Shown here: piece after piece, positions 25,348 to 34,443 of the stretch | Layout: every line of letters starts with the position of its first letter | How positions within the stretch are numbered: position 1 is the stretch's first letter | From: Pantoea sp. Cy-639 | GTDB lineage: Bacteria; Pseudomonadota; Gammaproteobacteria; Pseudomonadales; Pseudomonadaceae | DNA: 64,000 bases | Reading direction: 5' to 3' | NCBI RefSeq assembly: GCF_011752525.1 | Contig: NZ_VWXI01000017.1 | Span: forward strand, 1 to 64,000 | Program-made: the position numbers and the translations under genes | Notes under the pieces: generated by a model | Seen by the model: only the letters and a program-made list of their open reading frames with translations | The model's database searches: none | Told to the model about the DNA's origin: nothing

Positions 25348-26682
25348 TTACTGGTTGACGGTCTTGCCCGCCACCACTGCGTCCTTGTTGCCTTTGGCCA
25401 GGACCAGCGACTTGTAGTACGCCTCGCCTTTCTCGGCGTCGTACATACCCTGCCACTTGGCGATGACCACTGCGGCCAGGGCGTTGCCGACCACGTTCAG
25501 CGCGGTACGGGCCATGTCCATGATGCGGTCGACACCGGCGATGAAGGCCAGGCCTTCCAGCGGGATGCCCACGCTGCCCAGGGTGGCCAGCAGTACCACG
25601 AACGACACGCCCGGCACGCCGGCGATGCCCTTGGAGGTGACCATCAGGGTCAGCACCAGCATCAGCTGCTGGCCGATCGACAGGTCGATGCCGTACAGCT
25701 GGGCGATGAAGATCGCCGCGATGCTCTGGTACAGGGTCGAACCGTCGAGGTTGAACGAGTAGCCGGTCGGCACCACGAACGAGCAGATCGACTTCGGCGC
25801 ACCGTACTTCTCCATCTTCTCGATCACGCGCGGCAGCACGGTCTCGGAGCTGGAGGTGGAGTAGGCGAGGATCAGCTCGTCTTTCATGATGCGCATGATC
25901 TTGATGATCGAGAAGCCGAACACGCGCGCCACCAGGCCCAGCACCATGAAGGCGAAGAAGGCGATGGCGAAGTACACCAGCAGCACCAGCTTGGCCAGCG
26001 GCAGCAGCGAGGCGAAGCCGAAGTTGGCGACGGTGGCGGCGATCAGGGCGAACACACCGATCGGGGCGTAGTTCATGATCATGTGGGTGACCTTGAACAT
26101 GGTCTCCGACACACCCTGGAAGGTACGCACCAACGGCTCGCGCAGGTCGGCGTTGAGGCTCGACAGCCCCATGCCGAACATCACCGAGAAGAAGATGATC
26201 GGCAGCATCTCGCCACGCATCAGCGCCGCGAAGATATTGGACGGGATCAGGTTGAGCAGGGTCTCGATGAACGCGTGCTCATGTTGCACCTCGGCCGCAG
26301 TGGCCTGGTACTTGGAGATGTCGACGGTGCCCAGGGTGCTCATGTCGATACCGGCACCCGGGTGGAACACATTGGCCAGGACCAGGCCGACGACGATGGC
26401 GATGGTAGTCACCACCTCGAAGTAGATGATGGTCTTCAGGCCGATGCTGCCCAGTTTCTTCGCGTCGCCAACCCCGGCGATGCCCACGATCAGCGACGAA
26501 ATCACGATCGGGACGACGATCATCTTGATCAGGCGAATGAAGATGTCGCCGGCAGGTTGGAGGACGTTGCTGATCCACCATGCCTTTTCTGCACTGAAAT
26601 GATTCAGTAGCGCGCCGACTGCAACGCCCAGCAACAGACCGATGACGATCTGCCAGGCGAGGCTCAGTTTTGCCTTCTTCAT
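25348..26682 (-). CDS. gltP: Glutamate/aspartate:proton symporter (DAACS family)
   Basis: A 444-residue dicarboxylate/amino acid:cation symporter. It has eight membrane helices and two re-entrant loops: the serine-rich STSSSETVLPRVIEKM (HP1), the NLDGSTLYQSIAAIFIAQ helix, and TSKGIAGVPGVSFVVLLATL (HP2). These match E. coli GltP and Thermus/Pyrococcus homologues. It imports glutamate and aspartate. The ATG at 26682 (MKKAKLSLAWQ) was preferred to the in-frame start at 26784, which adds a non-conserved extension. A long non-coding region lies upstream. Confidence 0.95.
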   Translation of the reverse strand: MKKAKLSLAWQIVIGLLLGVAVGALLNHFSAEKAWWISNVLQPAGDIFIRLIKMIVVPIVISSLIVGIAGVGDAKKLGSIGLKTIIYFEVVTTIAIVVGLVLANVFHPGAGIDMSTLGTVDISKYQATAAEVQHEHAFIETLLNLIPSNIFAALMRGEMLPIIFFSVMFGMGLSSLNADLREPLVRTFQGVSETMFKVTHMIMNYAPIGVFALIAATVANFGFASLLPLAKLVLLVYFAIAFFAFMVLGLVARVFGFSIIKIMRIMKDELILAYSTSSSETVLPRVIEKMEKYGAPKSICSFVVPTGYSFNLDGSTLYQSIAAIFIAQLYGIDLSIGQQLMLVLTLMVTSKGIAGVPGVSFVVLLATLGSVGIPLEGLAFIAGVDRIMDMARTALNVVGNALAAVVIAKWQGMYDAEKGEAYYKSLVLAKGNKDAVVAGKTVNQ

Positions 26683-27410
26683 ATCATTACCCTTTGTTGT
26701 AGTGGTCACGGGCAACATCCGGAAAGCCGCGTCGCAGAGCCTTTCGAGCGCTTTGACGGGTGTTCTTCCAGCTGCTGGCCCCATGGAAGGTCACCTCGAG
26801 CGAGTGTTTCGGGTGCTCGGGTCAGGGAAAAAGGCGGCAACTATTGCGATGGCAGAAGTGGCAGTCTAATGCCGGAAACGACTACCCCATGCCGAATCAG
26901 CATGAGACTCGAAAGCGAAATCGGGCATCCGCAAGCCCTTGATTTTCAACGTTCGGATTTCCGAACATGACCAAACCGCCATTTTTAGGCAGATTCAACG
27001 GGGTGTATGAGGGGAGCTCAATGGCGTGTTCGACAATCCGAATGGCTGAAATGCCCTTCTGCCTGACCGGTCGGACAGCTTAAAAAATTTCGATGTACGG
27101 TCGAGACAAAATGTGTCTTGGAAGGAATTCGTACATATATAAAGGAAGGAGTCCTACATCAGGCGCTTCGGAAGCCAGGTCGGCCACTGCGCCCTTCTCG
27201 GACACGACCGACCTGTGACTTCCGATGCCCCTCTCCTGACCCGGCCCATTACGGAGGCACTCCCTGTACCCCTAGGCCACTCCGATCCTGCATCGATCAG
27301 AACGGCCCGGCCCCCTGGTCATGCACCGCCCCTCCTCGAGGCGGCGCATCATAGAAGCCGAAAAGATAAAAAGGTTCAGCTTCCATTGCGTTACAGCGCA
27401 CAGCCGCTGG
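26683..27410. other. 728-bp gene-free region between gltP and ivy
   Basis: No supportable gene is present; reading frames are short, proline/arginine-rich and lack ribosome binding sites. It should contain the gltP promoter. It contains a perfect 16-base palindrome GTTCGGATTTCCGAAC (26951-26966, IclR-type operator look) and a degenerate second copy GTTCGACAATCCGAAT (27028-27043). GACAAAATGTGTC near 27104 is a further inverted repeat. An AT-rich stretch with ATATATAAAGGAAGGAG near 27135 resembles a ribosome binding site without a proper gene behind it. Confidence 0.5.
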
Positions 27411-27881
27411 TCAGTACCAGTTCGGGTCGCGCTTGAGCTGCTCCTGCAGCAAAGCCTTCATGCCGTCGTCGGGCTTGCCCAGCCAGCGGTACTGCGCGTG
27501 ACGGGTGGGCGACTTGTCCGACGGCAGTCCTTCGGGGACCTCCACGAGCATTGCGTAGGCATCGTCCTTGTCCCAGCTGAACGCGACGATCAGGCGCTTG
27601 TAGGTGCAGTTGCTATCAGACTCGCACAATGGACCGACCAGGTACTTGTCGCCATCCTCGGTCACTGCGGACATCTGTTGCACGGAACTGCCACTGAGGT
27701 TGATCACCCACTCGGGCAGGCGTTCTTCATGCTTGATGGTCTTCTGCCAGGTCTTGCGGTACTGCGGATCGGAGCCCAGAAGTTGGCTGACCCGGACCTG
27801 GCCGTCATTGGCGGCCATGGCGGCCGTGCCAGCGCCGAGCAGCAGCGCGCCGACCAAAACATTGCGGAGCATCCTGCTCAT
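27411..27881 (-). CDS. ivy: Ivy-family inhibitor of vertebrate (c-type) lysozyme
   Basis: A 156-residue periplasmic protein with a signal peptide (1-23, ending AAMA). It matches the Ivy family: a compact domain with an exposed disulfide loop, here CESDSNC (C86-C92), corresponding to the CKPHDC inhibitory loop of E. coli Ivy with one extra residue. Nearby conserved features are KTWQKTIKHEERLPEWV and LIVAFSWDKDDAYAMLV. It protects peptidoglycan against host lysozyme or controls endogenous muramidases. It is the last gene of a minus-strand cluster; DUF1328 lies 5 bases upstream. Confidence 0.87.
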   Translation of the reverse strand: MSRMLRNVLVGALLLGAGTAAMAANDGQVRVSQLLGSDPQYRKTWQKTIKHEERLPEWVINLSGSSVQQMSAVTEDGDKYLVGPLCESDSNCTYKRLIVAFSWDKDDAYAMLVEVPEGLPSDKSPTRHAQYRWLGKPDDGMKALLQEQLKRDPNWY

Positions 27882-27886
27882 GGTCG

Positions 27887-28048
27887 TCACCCTCTGCCGC
27901 GGCCGAAGAAGAAGGAAGCCACGAACAGCACCAGGAAGATGATGAACAGGATCTTGGCGATACCGGTGGCCGCGCCAGCGATGCCACCGAAGCCCAGAAC
28001 CGCAGCGACGATGGCGATGATCAGAAAAGTGATAGCCCAGCTCAGCAT
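27887..28048 (-). CDS. DUF1328 (YtjA-type) small membrane protein
   Basis: A 53-residue protein with two hydrophobic helices. The DUF1328 signature is MLSWAITFLIIAIVAAVLGF, then GGIAGAATGIAKILF, with the C-terminus FFFGRGRG. E. coli YtjA-like proteins are envelope-stress associated but functionally undefined. The ATG at 28048 has an AAAGGAGAA site just upstream; a longer reading frame to 28084 is not family-like. Confidence 0.9.
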   Translation of the reverse strand: MLSWAITFLIIAIVAAVLGFGGIAGAATGIAKILFIIFLVLFVASFFFGRGRG

Positions 28049-28084
28049 GATGGTTCTCCTTTCTTGTGCGAAAACGGTTGGCAC

Positions 28085-28369
28085 TCAGAACACCCAGCGC
28101 TCCTGGGGTTCGACACGCTCGAGGACAACAGGCGCATGATCGGCCCGAGACAACGGCTCGGCCGCCCGGACCAGCGTATTGGCATGATTGACCTTCAACT
28201 GGGACAACAGCGCGGTCTGCGCCGCCACCTGGTCGGCCAGACGGGCAGTCTGCCAGCTGTGGTAGAACAGCCCCGTCGCCAAGGTGAGCAGCACGGCCAT
28301 GCCGAGGAGCAGCAACTGGCGCAGCGGCAGTGCAGCGGCTTGCGTGCGGTTGACGGATTGATGGTTCAT
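28085..28369 (-). CDS. Small single-pass membrane protein of unknown function
   Basis: A 94-residue protein not assigned to any family. One hydrophobic helix spans about residues 17-36 (LLLLGMAVLLTLATGLF). The remainder is a short periplasmic helix rich in alanine and glutamine (RLADQVAAQTALLSQLKVNH), possibly a coiled coil. It starts at ATG 28369 with a GGAGGAG site and lies first in a three-gene set with DUF1328 and ivy (36 bases to DUF1328). Context suggests an envelope or stress role. Confidence 0.72.
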   Translation of the reverse strand: MNHQSVNRTQAAALPLRQLLLLGMAVLLTLATGLFYHSWQTARLADQVAAQTALLSQLKVNHANTLVRAAEPLSRADHAPVVLERVEPQERWVF

Positions 28370-28543
28370 GCCGGCTCCTCCTGCTGTGCTTGTTATCCAT
28401 TCTGGGGAGAACATTGCAGCCTGCATGCCAGCCTAGGCCAGAAAGATAATTTCTTTTAAATCAGTAAGTTATATAGATGTTCATCAATAGCCCAAGAGGT
28501 ATCCTGCACGATGGGCCAGGTGCTGCCGTGCGTTTTGCACGAT

Positions 28544-29365
28544 TCAGCCCTCCACCTTGGTCGCGATCTTGAGCATGTCGGCATCCACGCCGCGCACGCC
28601 GACGATCTGCCTGGCGACGTCAACGGCAATGGTCTTCTGCGCGTCGCTGACCACCTCGCCGGAGAGGCGGACCATGCCTTCTTCGCTGGCCACCTTTATG
28701 TTCAGGCTGTCCAGGTTACGGCTGAAGCGGTAGCTGGTCTGGATCTTGTCGATGATCCAACTGTCCGCGGGCTGCGGGCCGTCGGATTCCTCCAGCGGCT
28801 TCTCCCGGGCCTTTGCCAGCGCGGTGCTGTCCAGGCTGACCAAGTTGTTGACCAGGTGCACACCCTCGCTGGTGCGCGCCAGCACACCCGCCAGCTCCTT
28901 GGCCTCGGGGCTGTCGACCTTGCCGCGCAGGGTCACCACACCCTCGCGGCTCTGCACATCGATGGCGGCCTTTTCGGTGAGGCGGCTCCACAGCAACCGT
29001 GCCCGGATGACCGCGCCGAGGGTGGCATCCTCCAGGCGCTGGGCATAGGCGCGGCGTTCCAGCGGGCGCTCGACCAGTTGCGGGTTGACCCGCAGCTGGT
29101 TGTCGACCTGTTCTATGCCACGGGTGGCCAGGGCTACCTGCTCGGCCAGATCACGCTCGACAGGGTTCTCCACTTCGCCGGTCAACCGGGCATGCGGGCC
29201 CTGGACATCCACCCTGATGGCGAATGGATTGAGCATCCGGTTGAGCGACAGCGCACTCTGCAGCGCACCTTCAAGCCGAGCGTCCTGTACCGGCTCGGCG
29301 AACGCCGGGGGCACCACCGGCATCAGACAGACTGCCAGCATGGCCATTCGAGTGAAAAAGAGCAT
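28544..29365 (-). CDS. Secreted BON-domain protein (three BON repeats)
   Basis: A 273-residue exported protein with a signal peptide (1-23, ending AFA). Three BON domains occupy about 30-95 (RVDVQGPHARLTGEVENPVE), 105-175 (AIDVQSREGVVTLRGKVDS) and 195-268 (NIKVASEEGMVRLSGEVVSD). BON proteins such as OsmY and DolP bind phospholipids and are stress-induced. A strong AAGGAGGTG site precedes the ATG at 29365. It is divergent from algB, 210 bases away, which makes regulation by an envelope-stress pathway plausible. Confidence 0.88.
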   Translation of the reverse strand: MLFFTRMAMLAVCLMPVVPPAFAEPVQDARLEGALQSALSLNRMLNPFAIRVDVQGPHARLTGEVENPVERDLAEQVALATRGIEQVDNQLRVNPQLVERPLERRAYAQRLEDATLGAVIRARLLWSRLTEKAAIDVQSREGVVTLRGKVDSPEAKELAGVLARTSEGVHLVNNLVSLDSTALAKAREKPLEESDGPQPADSWIIDKIQTSYRFSRNLDSLNIKVASEEGMVRLSGEVVSDAQKTIAVDVARQIVGVRGVDADMLKIATKVEG

Positions 29366-29575
29366 GGATACACCTCCTTACGCGCACATCAAGCAAAGCG
29401 CGTCATGGCCGGTGTCCCGGCCGGACGCACACCAACAACGCCATGTTGATCAGGCACTTAGCCATCCAGAAGGCTCGGCGCTAACATGCAGCGCGCCGAA
29501 TCAATCAGAATCGACCATGCAACTTGCCCGATTTTTCCGACACTAATTGAGACCAATCCCAAAGGAGCGCAGGAA

Positions 29576-30922
29576 ATGGAACCAGCCCAGGACAACCAAG
29601 GCCGCATTCTGCTGGTCGATGACGAGTCCGCCATCCTGCGCACCTTCCGCTACTGCCTCGAGGACGAAGGCTACAGCGTGGCCACCGCCAACAGCGCCGC
29701 ACAAGCTGAGACCTTGCTGCAACGCCAGGTGTTCGACCTGTGCTTCCTCGATTTGCGCCTGGGCGAGGACAACGGCCTCGACGTGCTGGCGCAGATGCGC
29801 ATCCAGGCCCCGTGGATGCGCGTGGTGATCGTCACCGCCCACTCGGCCATCGACACCGCCGTGGATGCAATCCAGGCCGGCGCCGCCGACTACCTGGTCA
29901 AGCCCTGCAGCCCCGACCAGCTTCGCCTGGCCACCGCCAAGCAACTGGAGGTCCGCCAGCTGTCAGCGCGGCTCGAGGCGCTGGAAGGCGAGATGCGCAA
30001 GCCCAAGGACGGCCTGGACTCGCACAGCCCGGCGATGATGGCGGTGCTGGAGACCGCACGGCAGGTAGCCACCACCGATGCCAATATCCTCATCCTCGGC
30101 GAGTCCGGCACCGGCAAGGGGGAACTGGCCCGCGCCATCCACGGCTGGAGCAAGCGCGCCCGCAAAGCCTGCGTGACCATCAACTGCCCGTCGCTGACCG
30201 CCGAACTGATGGAGAGCGAGCTGTTCGGCCATACCCGCGGCGCCTTCACCGGTGCCAGCGAGAGCACCCTCGGCCGCGTCAACCAGGCCGATGGCGGCAC
30301 CTTGTTTCTCGACGAGATCGGCGACTTTCCCCTCACATTGCAGCCGAAACTGCTGCGTTTCATCCAGGACAAGGAATACGAACGGGTCGGCGACCCGGTC
30401 ACGCGCCGCGCCGATGTCCGCATCCTCGCCGCGACCAACCTCAACCTGGAGGAGATGGTCCGCGAAGGGCGCTTCCGCGAGGACCTGCTCTACCGCCTGA
30501 ACGTCATCACCCTGCACCTGCCGCCGCTGCGTGAGCGCAGCGAGGACATCCTCACCCTGGCCGATCGCTTTCTCGCCCGCTTCGTCAAGGAATACTCGCG
30601 ACCGGCGCGCGGCTTCAGCGACGAAGCACGCGCGGCACTGCTGAACTATCGTTGGCCGGGCAACATTCGCGAACTGCGCAATGTGATCGAGCGGGCGAGC
30701 ATCATCTGTCCACAGGAGCGAGTGGAGATCAGCCACCTGGGCATGGCCGAACAACCCGCCAGCAACGCCCCCCGCGTAGGCGCCGCCCTGAGCCTGGATG
30801 AACTGGAACGGGCCCATATCGGCGCCGTGCTGGCCGCCAGCGACACCCTCGACCAGGCCGCCAAGACCCTCGGCATCGACGCGTCCACCCTGTATCGCAA
30901 GCGCAAGCAATACAACCTGTGA
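29576..30922 (+). CDS. algB: NtrC-family response regulator AlgB
   Basis: A 448-residue two-component activator. The receiver domain (about 10-125) carries the phosphoacceptor D59 and acidic pocket DDE. The AAA+ domain (about 145-380) has Walker A GESGTGKG, the GAFTGA sigma-54 contact loop, and Walker B GGTLFLDEIGDF. A C-terminal Fis-type helix-turn-helix (DQAAKTLGIDASTLYRKRK) follows. Order and partner (kinB immediately downstream) match P. aeruginosa algB-kinB, which controls alginate and virulence. AlgB is notable for acting without phosphorylation at alginate genes in that species. Start ATG 29576 has AAAGGAG upstream. Confidence 0.95.
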   Translation: MEPAQDNQGRILLVDDESAILRTFRYCLEDEGYSVATANSAAQAETLLQRQVFDLCFLDLRLGEDNGLDVLAQMRIQAPWMRVVIVTAHSAIDTAVDAIQAGAADYLVKPCSPDQLRLATAKQLEVRQLSARLEALEGEMRKPKDGLDSHSPAMMAVLETARQVATTDANILILGESGTGKGELARAIHGWSKRARKACVTINCPSLTAELMESELFGHTRGAFTGASESTLGRVNQADGGTLFLDEIGDFPLTLQPKLLRFIQDKEYERVGDPVTRRADVRILAATNLNLEEMVREGRFREDLLYRLNVITLHLPPLRERSEDILTLADRFLARFVKEYSRPARGFSDEARAALLNYRWPGNIRELRNVIERASIICPQERVEISHLGMAEQPASNAPRVGAALSLDELERAHIGAVLAASDTLDQAAKTLGIDASTLYRKRKQYNL

Positions 30923-30930
30923 GGTGGTCC

Positions 30931-32697
30931 ATGAAGCTGCGCACACGGCTGTTTCTCAGCATATCGGCACTGGTCACCGTGGCCTTGCTGGGCTTGCTGC
31001 TGGGCCTGGTCAGCGTGCTGCAGATGGCCGCCGTGCAGCAACGCCTGGTCCAGGACACCACCCAGACCCTGGACCTTGCCCTGCAGTTGCGGCAGAACCT
31101 GGGCGAGCAACTGAATCTGATCCTCGACGAGCGCACCGACCCGAAAAGCCTGGTGACCCTGCAGACCCAGTTTCAGGGCCTGCTCAACCAAGGGCTGGAA
31201 CAAGGTGGCGAACGTACCGGTTTCAGCAAGGCCAGCAGCAATTACCAGGCTTTCCTCCAGGCCTACCGGGAAAGCCCGGCGCCGGCACGCAGCATGGGTG
31301 TGGAGCAACCGCTGGGGGCCGCATTCAACCAGGTCCGCACCGACCTGCTCGACTCCCATCGCCAGGCCCTGGAGCACATTACCCGCAGTGAAGAACAGTC
31401 TCGCGACCATGCCCTGCTGGTCAGCGGCCTGCTCGGCCTGATGGGTCTGACTGTGCTGGTGCTGGGTTTCATTACCGCACACAACATCGCCCGCCGCTTC
31501 GGGCAGCCGATCGAGGCACTGGCCAAGGCCGCCGACCAGGTTGGCCAAGGCAACTTCAATGTCACCCTGCCCGTCACCCAGGCCACCGAACTGAGCCTGC
31601 TGACCCGGCGCTTCGGCCTGATGGCCGATGCCCTGCGCCGGCATCAGGCGACCAATGTCGACGAACTGCTGGCCGGCCAGCAGCGGTTGCAGGCAGTGCT
31701 CGACAGCATCGACGACGGGCTGCTGATCATCGATCGCCAGGGCCGCCTGGAACACCTCAATCCCGTGGCCCAACGCCAGCTCGGCTGGGACCCCAGCCGC
31801 CTGGGCGCAAGCCTGGCCGAAGCACTGCAACGCCCGGAGCTGGAACAACAGTTGCGCCAGGTGCTGCGCGGCGGCAGCCTGGACCGTCCGCCGGAAGACC
31901 TGAGCCTGGAAGTGGACGAGGAGACCCGCCTGCTGAGTTTCAGCCTGACACCGGTCAGCCACCCCCAAGGTCCGATTCTCGGCGCAGTGATGGTGCTGCA
32001 CGATGTCACCGAGCAACGCGCCTTCGAGCGGGTGCGCAGCGAGTTCGTCCTGCGCGCGTCCCACGAGCTGCGCACCCCGGTGACTGGCATGCACATGGCC
32101 TTCGGCCTGCTGCGCGAGCGCCTCAGTTTTCCACCGCAGGCCCGCGAGAGCGACTTGCTGGAGACCATTACCGAGGAAATGCAGCGTCTGACCCAACTGA
32201 TCAACGACCTGCTCAACTTCTCGCGCTACCAGAGCGGCCTGCAAAAGCTGGAACTGGCACCCTGCACCCTGGACGATCTGTTCGAGCGGGCTCAGGCGCG
32301 CTTTGCCGAACAGGCCGCCGACAAGCACATCGAGCTGCTCCGTGAACTGGAACTGCCACTGCCGCGGATCCAGGCCGACGCCGCCCAACTCGACCGGGTG
32401 CTGGACAACCTGCTGCACAACGCCATCCGTCACACCGCCAGCGGTGGACATATCCGCCTGCACGCCCGGCGCCATGCCGAGCGGGTGATCATCAGCGTCG
32501 AGGACAACGGCGAAGGCATCGCCTACGGCCAACAAGGGCGTATCTTCGAGCCATTCGTCCAGGTCGGACGCAAGAAAGGCGGGGCCGGCCTGGGGCTGGC
32601 GCTGTGCAAGGAAATCGTGCAGTTGCACGGTGGACGCATGGGCGTGTTCTCGCGCCCCGGGCAAGGGACGCAGTTCTACATGGCACTGCCCGTCTGA
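30931..32697 (+). CDS. kinB: Sensor histidine kinase KinB
   Basis: A 588-residue inner-membrane kinase. Two transmembrane helices (about 9-31 and 160-184) flank a KinB-type helical periplasmic sensor. It is followed by HAMP (about 185-240), PAS (about 250-365), HisKA with H378 in RASHELRTPVTG, and the HATPase domain with N, G1 (EDNGEGIA) and G2 (GAGLGLALCKEIV) boxes. The ATG at 30931 has GAGGTGG upstream and lies 8 bases after algB. A GTG at 30919 in the same frame overlaps algB and is an alternative. The gene converges on the EAL gene with a 6-base gap. Confidence 0.95.
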   Translation: MKLRTRLFLSISALVTVALLGLLLGLVSVLQMAAVQQRLVQDTTQTLDLALQLRQNLGEQLNLILDERTDPKSLVTLQTQFQGLLNQGLEQGGERTGFSKASSNYQAFLQAYRESPAPARSMGVEQPLGAAFNQVRTDLLDSHRQALEHITRSEEQSRDHALLVSGLLGLMGLTVLVLGFITAHNIARRFGQPIEALAKAADQVGQGNFNVTLPVTQATELSLLTRRFGLMADALRRHQATNVDELLAGQQRLQAVLDSIDDGLLIIDRQGRLEHLNPVAQRQLGWDPSRLGASLAEALQRPELEQQLRQVLRGGSLDRPPEDLSLEVDEETRLLSFSLTPVSHPQGPILGAVMVLHDVTEQRAFERVRSEFVLRASHELRTPVTGMHMAFGLLRERLSFPPQARESDLLETITEEMQRLTQLINDLLNFSRYQSGLQKLELAPCTLDDLFERAQARFAEQAADKHIELLRELELPLPRIQADAAQLDRVLDNLLHNAIRHTASGGHIRLHARRHAERVIISVEDNGEGIAYGQQGRIFEPFVQVGRKKGGAGLGLALCKEIVQLHGGRMGVFSRPGQGTQFYMALPV

Positions 32698-32703
32698 AAC
32701 GGC

Positions 32704-34332
32704 TCAGGGCTCGTCATCGATCCGACGTGTCGCGTTGCGCCGCCCGCCCGTGACCAGCTCGCAGAACTGGCGGGCGCTGAGTGGATGGGCGAACAGCCAG
32801 CCCTGGCCATAGTCGACGCCCTCGCTGCTGAGCAGCAGCGCCTGTGCTTCGTTTTCGATGCCCTCGGCGATCACCCGCAAGTGCAGGTCATGGGCCATGC
32901 GGATGATATGCGGCGCCACGCCGCTGCTGGCGGCATCGTGTCCCAGGGCATCGATGAACGCCTTGTCGATCTTCAGGCAGTCCACTGGCAGCGTCTGCAG
33001 GTAGGCCAGACTGCAATAGCCGGTGCCAAAGTCGTCGATCAGTACCTGGTGCCCCAGCGCGCGCAAGGCCTGCAGATTGTCCCGGGCCACGACCACATCG
33101 ATCAGGCCACGCTCGGTCACTTCGAAGGCAATCTGCTCAGCGGCCACCTGGTACTGGGCCAGCAAACGCCCGGCGACCTTGCCGATCCGCGGCTCCACCA
33201 CATCGCAGGCTGCCAGGTTCACCGAGACATACAGGTGGCGGTTGGCACGCAGCAGCTTGCCAAGCTGCTCCAGCACCCGTTGCAGGACGAAATCGGTGAT
33301 CTGCCGGATCTGTCCGGTGTCCTCGGCCAACGGTATGAACAGCTCGGGACTGGTCAGGCTGCCATCGGGCCGACGCCAGCGCACCAAGGCCTCGGCGCCC
33401 ACGCAGCGACGGCTGCTCAGCTCGAAGATCGGCTGGTAGAGCACTTGCAACTCCCCTCGGCGCAGTGCCTGCTGCAAGGCCGAGCTCATCGAACGACGCT
33501 CCTGGACCAGCTGCTGCACCAACCAGCCAATGAACAAGGCCAACGCCAGGCTGCCAGGGAACAGCAACCAGAGCAGCCGGTTGAGCTTCAGCGGCAGGCT
33601 CGTACGCGGGGCGGTCAGCACCAACTGGTAGTCGGGGGACTTGCTCGGCATGCGGTAGATCAGACGGTCTGGGAGTTCGAGCAGGGCTTTCTGCGAGGAA
33701 GGTGGCCAATCGGTCGTAGGCGGCCATGGCTGCTCAGGCCCCAGTACCGGGATGGCCCGGTCGCCACGGTCGAGCACGACCAGCAGACTGCCGCCCTGGG
33801 GCAGGTCGACCACATCGGAGAGATGGCCGCGTGAGGTAGCAACCAGAAACGCACCCCGACCAAGCATCAGGGCTGCCAGGTTCTCGTTGGGCTCGGTGGT
33901 GGTATTGAGCCAGTAGCTGTAGACCGGCCCCTGGATATCCGGTGGCCGCGAAGGCGCAATGGTCCTTTCGCTGCCACGGTTGGAACAGACGACCCGGCCA
34001 TCGACATAGGCGGCTTCATAGATGAAACGCGAGCGTAGCGCCACTTGCTGCAACAGTGCCTGCATCGCCGGGCTGCAGCCACGCAACGATTGGCCGTGCA
34101 ATTGGTCGACCCCTTCGCGCAACTGGCCGAACACCAGTTCCAGCCGATCGAGGAAGCGCTCGCCGCGAGCGTTCATCTGCGCAATCTCGCTCTGGCGCAT
34201 CTGCTGCAAGGTGAAGGCGACGCTGGCGGCGAGCAGCAGCACGGCACTGGCCAGGGCCGCGATTGCGGCGAGCAGCCAGGAGTGGTGGAAAAATTGACGC
34301 ATCGACGCGACGAAGGCAGGCATGCGTGGCAT
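32704..34332 (-). CDS. CSS-motif EAL-domain cyclic di-GMP phosphodiesterase
   Basis: About 542 residues from ATG 34332. A membrane helix near the N-terminus and a second near residues 230-250 enclose a periplasmic CSS-motif domain with the cysteines of LRGCSPAM and VVCSNRG, a redox-sensitive sensor seen in Pdc-type proteins. The EAL domain shows GAEALVRW, SVNLAACDVV, FEVTERGL, IDDFGTGYCSL and GIENEAQA, so hydrolysis of c-di-GMP is likely. The start is uncertain: GTG 34380, ATG 34332, 34323 and 34302 are all in frame without a clear ribosome site. Convergent with kinB. Confidence 0.85.
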   Translation of the reverse strand: MPRMPAFVASMRQFFHHSWLLAAIAALASAVLLLAASVAFTLQQMRQSEIAQMNARGERFLDRLELVFGQLREGVDQLHGQSLRGCSPAMQALLQQVALRSRFIYEAAYVDGRVVCSNRGSERTIAPSRPPDIQGPVYSYWLNTTTEPNENLAALMLGRGAFLVATSRGHLSDVVDLPQGGSLLVVLDRGDRAIPVLGPEQPWPPTTDWPPSSQKALLELPDRLIYRMPSKSPDYQLVLTAPRTSLPLKLNRLLWLLFPGSLALALFIGWLVQQLVQERRSMSSALQQALRRGELQVLYQPIFELSSRRCVGAEALVRWRRPDGSLTSPELFIPLAEDTGQIRQITDFVLQRVLEQLGKLLRANRHLYVSVNLAACDVVEPRIGKVAGRLLAQYQVAAEQIAFEVTERGLIDVVVARDNLQALRALGHQVLIDDFGTGYCSLAYLQTLPVDCLKIDKAFIDALGHDAASSGVAPHIIRMAHDLHLRVIAEGIENEAQALLLSSEGVDYGQGWLFAHPLSARQFCELVTGGRRNATRRIDDEP

Positions 34333-34443
34333 CCAGTTGAATACCAAAGGTATAGCAACTGAAACCCGGAACAGCTTCACCGTTGGGCGAGTGGTTCAGA
34401 AACCGTCGGCAGGGCGCCTTGCGAACACCCTGCCCGGCATGGC

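Noticed and set aside
27118..27354. Small gene with an AAGGAAGGAG-like site between gltP and ivy
   Set aside because: The translation is proline/arginine-rich without a recognisable domain, and the purine-rich sequence lies inside rather than before the frame.
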